DNA from: Planktothricoides raciborskii GIHE-MW2
Lineage (GTDB): Bacteria > Cyanobacteriota > Cyanobacteriia > Cyanobacteriales > Laspinemataceae
DNA length: 64,000 nucleotides
Direction of reading: 5' to 3'
Assembly: GCF_040564635.1 (NCBI RefSeq)
Contig: NZ_CP159837.1
Location: 995,001 to 1,059,000 of the forward strand
Part shown: positions 62,125 to 64,000 of the stretch, piece by piece
Numbering within the stretch: position 1 is the stretch's first letter
How the letters are laid out: each line of letters begins with the position of its first letter
Position numbers and translations under genes: made by a program
The notes under the pieces: model-generated
Database searches by the model: none
Told to the model about the DNA's origin: nothing
The model's input: the letters and a program-made list of their open reading frames with translations, nothing else

Positions 62125-64000
62125 TTAAAACTCTATTCCCCCAAATTCTTCAGCCGCCAACTCTGATAAAATTTTTGCCTCATCCTCGTCATCAGTAGGC
62201 ATAAAATTATTAGCCGATTCCGCGAAGCGGATCCCTTGCGGGGATCGCCCATTTTCTGTCCAAGATAACGGTTGCGGCATTGCGGCTGTTTCTACAACCT
62301 CTTCGGCAATATCAGAAAAATCCTCGACTTCTAATGATATGTCGTTCATCGGCTCCGAAGATTGCTCTATTCTATCCCGATAAAAACTATCTGAATCCTC
62401 GAAATCCGTGACCACGGTTCCGCCAAACATATCCGCTAGTTTTTGGGCAGCCGCGATCGCCTCTGACTCGTCCACATAAACTTTTGTCGTTTGCTGCGGT
62501 CGAGAAACTTGATAATTCGCGCTTGTATTAACCGTGGCGATCGCAACAGCGGTGCGGAGCACTATCGCCCCTGCCCCTGGTTTTGCCACTGCAACCGACT
62601 GGGTTAACGGCACATTTCCTTGACCATTAGCAACCGTTACTGTTTGCACAGGTGGCGTAGTTTGAGTTGGCCTTTGCGCGGGCAAACTTTGACGCACTTC
62701 TGACACAGGCGCCGGTTGTGGGGTCGGAGGTGTCGCTGCCGGTGTCGCTGCCGGTGGCTGAACCGGGGCAGTGGGCAACGACCTTTGTGGTTGACTGGTT
62801 GCCGGTGCTGGGGTCGCGCTGTCTCCAGAGACTTCGAGACGAACTTGGATCGCCCTTCCCAGGACTTTAGCAAAAGCGTCTTTAATTTGTGGCAATTTCG
62901 GTTCAGCCGCAATTTTAATCAGGTTTTGCGATCGAAAACCCAATCTAACTTCATGTTCTTGAACCGAAATCAAGGTTCCCTGTTGTTTTAATAGGGCTTG
63001 GCTGGGCAAAGGAAGATGGGCAAGTACCTGTTGCCATAAAGACTGCAAATCATTCAAGTCAGCCGGACTATTGGGCACTTGTGCTGCCTGGGTTTCTGGG
63101 TTTGGCAGATGCCCCGAAGCGGATCCCGAAGCTTGCTCCCTCTTCGGCGGGGGGGAATCGCTTTGTGGGGCTGGAGTTGCCGCCACCGCAGGGGTTTGAC
63201 CGTAAGACCGCTCCCCAGCTTGGGGTTGACTGACTGGGGTTGCCGGAGTTGGAGTTGCCGCAACGGGCTGATAGCTAGGCTGTGTTCCCGGTTGCGGGGA
63301 AACCGCCCGTGGACTGGGACTTGCGACAACTTGCTGCGTCACATTCAAAGCAGAAGGCAGCAATCCTAATAAAGCCACTTCCAACCACAAACGGGGCTGC
63401 GTAGTATTTTTAATTTGCGCTTCGCAAGCCCGCAAATGTTGCTGACCTTGTAATATTTTCCCCACATCTTGAGTTTGGGCAAATTGACGTAATTCTGCCC
63501 AAGTTGCCGGGGTAATCGCTACCAAATCCGCGCGATCGCCCGCAGTTTTCGCAATCAATAAATCCCGGTAAAAACTGGTCAGGTTTTGCAACACCACCAA
63601 AGGTTCTCGACCCCGATCCATAATTGCCCGCACCCGGTCAAGAACCGCCTCTGGATTATCCGCAGCGATCGCCTGCAACAACTGCATCAAATCTTGCTCT
63701 GGAACAGCCCCAACCAAATTCCAAACTTGCGCGATCGTCACCTCACCGGGCAACAAACTAAGCTGATCCAGCATACTTTCCGCATCACGCAATCCTCCCT
63801 GAGAAATTTGCGCCACAGTCAGCAATGCTTCTGGGGTAATATTAATATTTTCTTTCCCCGCAATATCCTGTAAATGCTGCACCATTGCATCCAAAGGAAT
63901 GCGCCGAAAATCAAAGCGCTGACACCGAGAAATAATCGTCGGCAAAACTCGTTGTGGGTCTGTCGTTGCCAACACAAAAACCACATGACTGGGCGGTTCT
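62125..64000 (-). CDS. dnaX: DNA polymerase III subunit gamma/tau, 5' part beyond window
   Basis: The 3' 1.87 kb of dnaX; the gene continues past 64000. The first residues read EPPSHVVFVLATTDPQRVLP with TIISRCQRFDFRRIPLDAMV, the sensor-1/arginine-finger part of the clamp-loader AAA+ ATPase. Domain III and a long Pro/Ala/Gln-rich tau tail follow. The tail includes QRSLPTAPVQPPAATPA and a stretch derived from the GGATCCCGAAGC repeat (SPPPKREQASGSASG, about 63110-63160). The same repeat, opposite frame, ends the TpsA gene at 48123. A second copy (RFAESANNF and flanks, 62215-62250) lies near the C-terminus. DnaX loads the beta clamp and bridges polymerase and helicase. Confidence 0.93.
   Translation of the reverse strand, partial: EPPSHVVFVLATTDPQRVLPTIISRCQRFDFRRIPLDAMVQHLQDIAGKENINITPEALLTVAQISQGGLRDAESMLDQLSLLPGEVTIAQVWNLVGAVPEQDLMQLLQAIAADNPEAVLDRVRAIMDRGREPLVVLQNLTSFYRDLLIAKTAGDRADLVAITPATWAELRQFAQTQDVGKILQGQQHLRACEAQIKNTTQPRLWLEVALLGLLPSALNVTQQVVASPSPRAVSPQPGTQPSYQPVAATPTPATPVSQPQAGERSYGQTPAVAATPAPQSDSPPPKREQASGSASGHLPNPETQAAQVPNSPADLNDLQSLWQQVLAHLPLPSQALLKQQGTLISVQEHEVRLGFRSQNLIKIAAEPKLPQIKDAFAKVLGRAIQVRLEVSGDSATPAPATSQPQRSLPTAPVQPPAATPAATPPTPQPAPVSEVRQSLPAQRPTQTTPPVQTVTVANGQGNVPLTQSVAVAKPGAGAIVLRTAVAIATVNTSANYQVSRPQQTTKVYVDESEAIAAAQKLADMFGGTVVTDFEDSDSFYRDRIEQSSEPMNDISLEVEDFSDIAEEVVETAAMPQPLSWTENGRSPQGIRFAESANNFMPTDDEDEAKILSELAAEEFGGIEF
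62215..62250. repeat. Repeat copy inside the dnaX tail
   Basis: GATTCCGCGAAGCGGATCCC is read in frame near the end of dnaX. It is an almost perfect palindrome and a sibling of the segments at 48155-48190 (TpsA tail) and 63110-63160. Confidence 0.75.
63108..63165. repeat. CCCCGAAGCGGATCCCGAAG repeat inside dnaX
   Basis: AAGCGGATCCCGAAGCTTGC and the following CTCTTCGGCGGGGGGGAATC match, over about 40 bases, the complement of 48137-48178 in the TpsA gene. In dnaX it codes for Ser/Pro-rich linker, in TpsA for the last residues. Confidence 0.85.

Overview
The window is chromosomal DNA of a cyanobacterium, most likely a filamentous Oscillatoriales-type species. The HIP1 octamer GCGATCGC is everywhere. 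Typical cyanobacterial genes are present: a CikA-like circadian kinase, a phytol kinase, cobaltochelatase CobN, cdaA next to uppS and lysA, an alr0857-type protein and multi-domain GUN4 and FGE proteins. Intergenic DNA is crowded with short palindromes built on AGAAACCGGGTTTCT, GTAGGGGCGA...TCGCCCCTAC and GTTGGGTT...AACCCAAC. No complete insertion sequence, prophage or CRISPR array was seen.

Layout. 1-9.2 kb: palindrome arrays, a Ser/Thr kinase fused to an FGE-sulfatase domain, two toxin-antitoxin pairs, then cobN. 9.9-16.8 kb: cikA, a decayed PIN module, murJ, a second broken PIN module and a TetR regulator. 17-21 kb: a three-gene cluster of unknown role (histidine-rich C39-like peptidase, coiled-coil protein, TPR-GUN4 protein with an odd GC-rich tail). 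21-22.2 kb: a dense repeat array with a small MITE-like element. 22.2-26 kb: phytol kinase, yidD, a secreted hypothetical, a TspO-like protein and an HD hydrolase. 26.3-31.6 kb: a two-gene RND efflux operon. 31.9-37 kb: EamA-type transporter, glycosyltransferase, MFS permease, a tnpB remnant, a PARG-like pseudogene, two tRNA-type genes and a frameshifted small gene. 37.5-41.3 kb: alr0857-type gene, HNH endonuclease, small proteins, a CysQ-like phosphatase and a PEP-CTERM protein. 41.9-47.9 kb: murD, glyS, an orphan cytosine-5 methyltransferase and a small secreted protein. 48-64 kb: two filamentous-haemagglutinin (TpsA) paralogues, the second cut by a stop codon, flanking lysA-cdaA-uppS, rimI and an MFS gene; the window ends inside dnaX.

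Two themes stand out. First, the palindromes that fill the intergenic DNA also sit in frame inside genes (kinase linker, cobN twice, the RND permease, both TpsA genes, dnaX and probably the RND adaptor), where they encode extra peptides. Second, two proteins end in segments that look like hypervariable regions: the FGE domain of the kinase has the codon pattern of a diversity-generating-retroelement target, and the TPR-GUN4 protein ends in a nearly adenine-free tail. No reverse transcriptase or template repeat was seen here, so both remain inferences. Six genes are broken by stops, frameshifts or truncation (two PIN toxins, PARG, a small conserved gene, one TpsA, tnpB), so accessory genes are decaying in this region.
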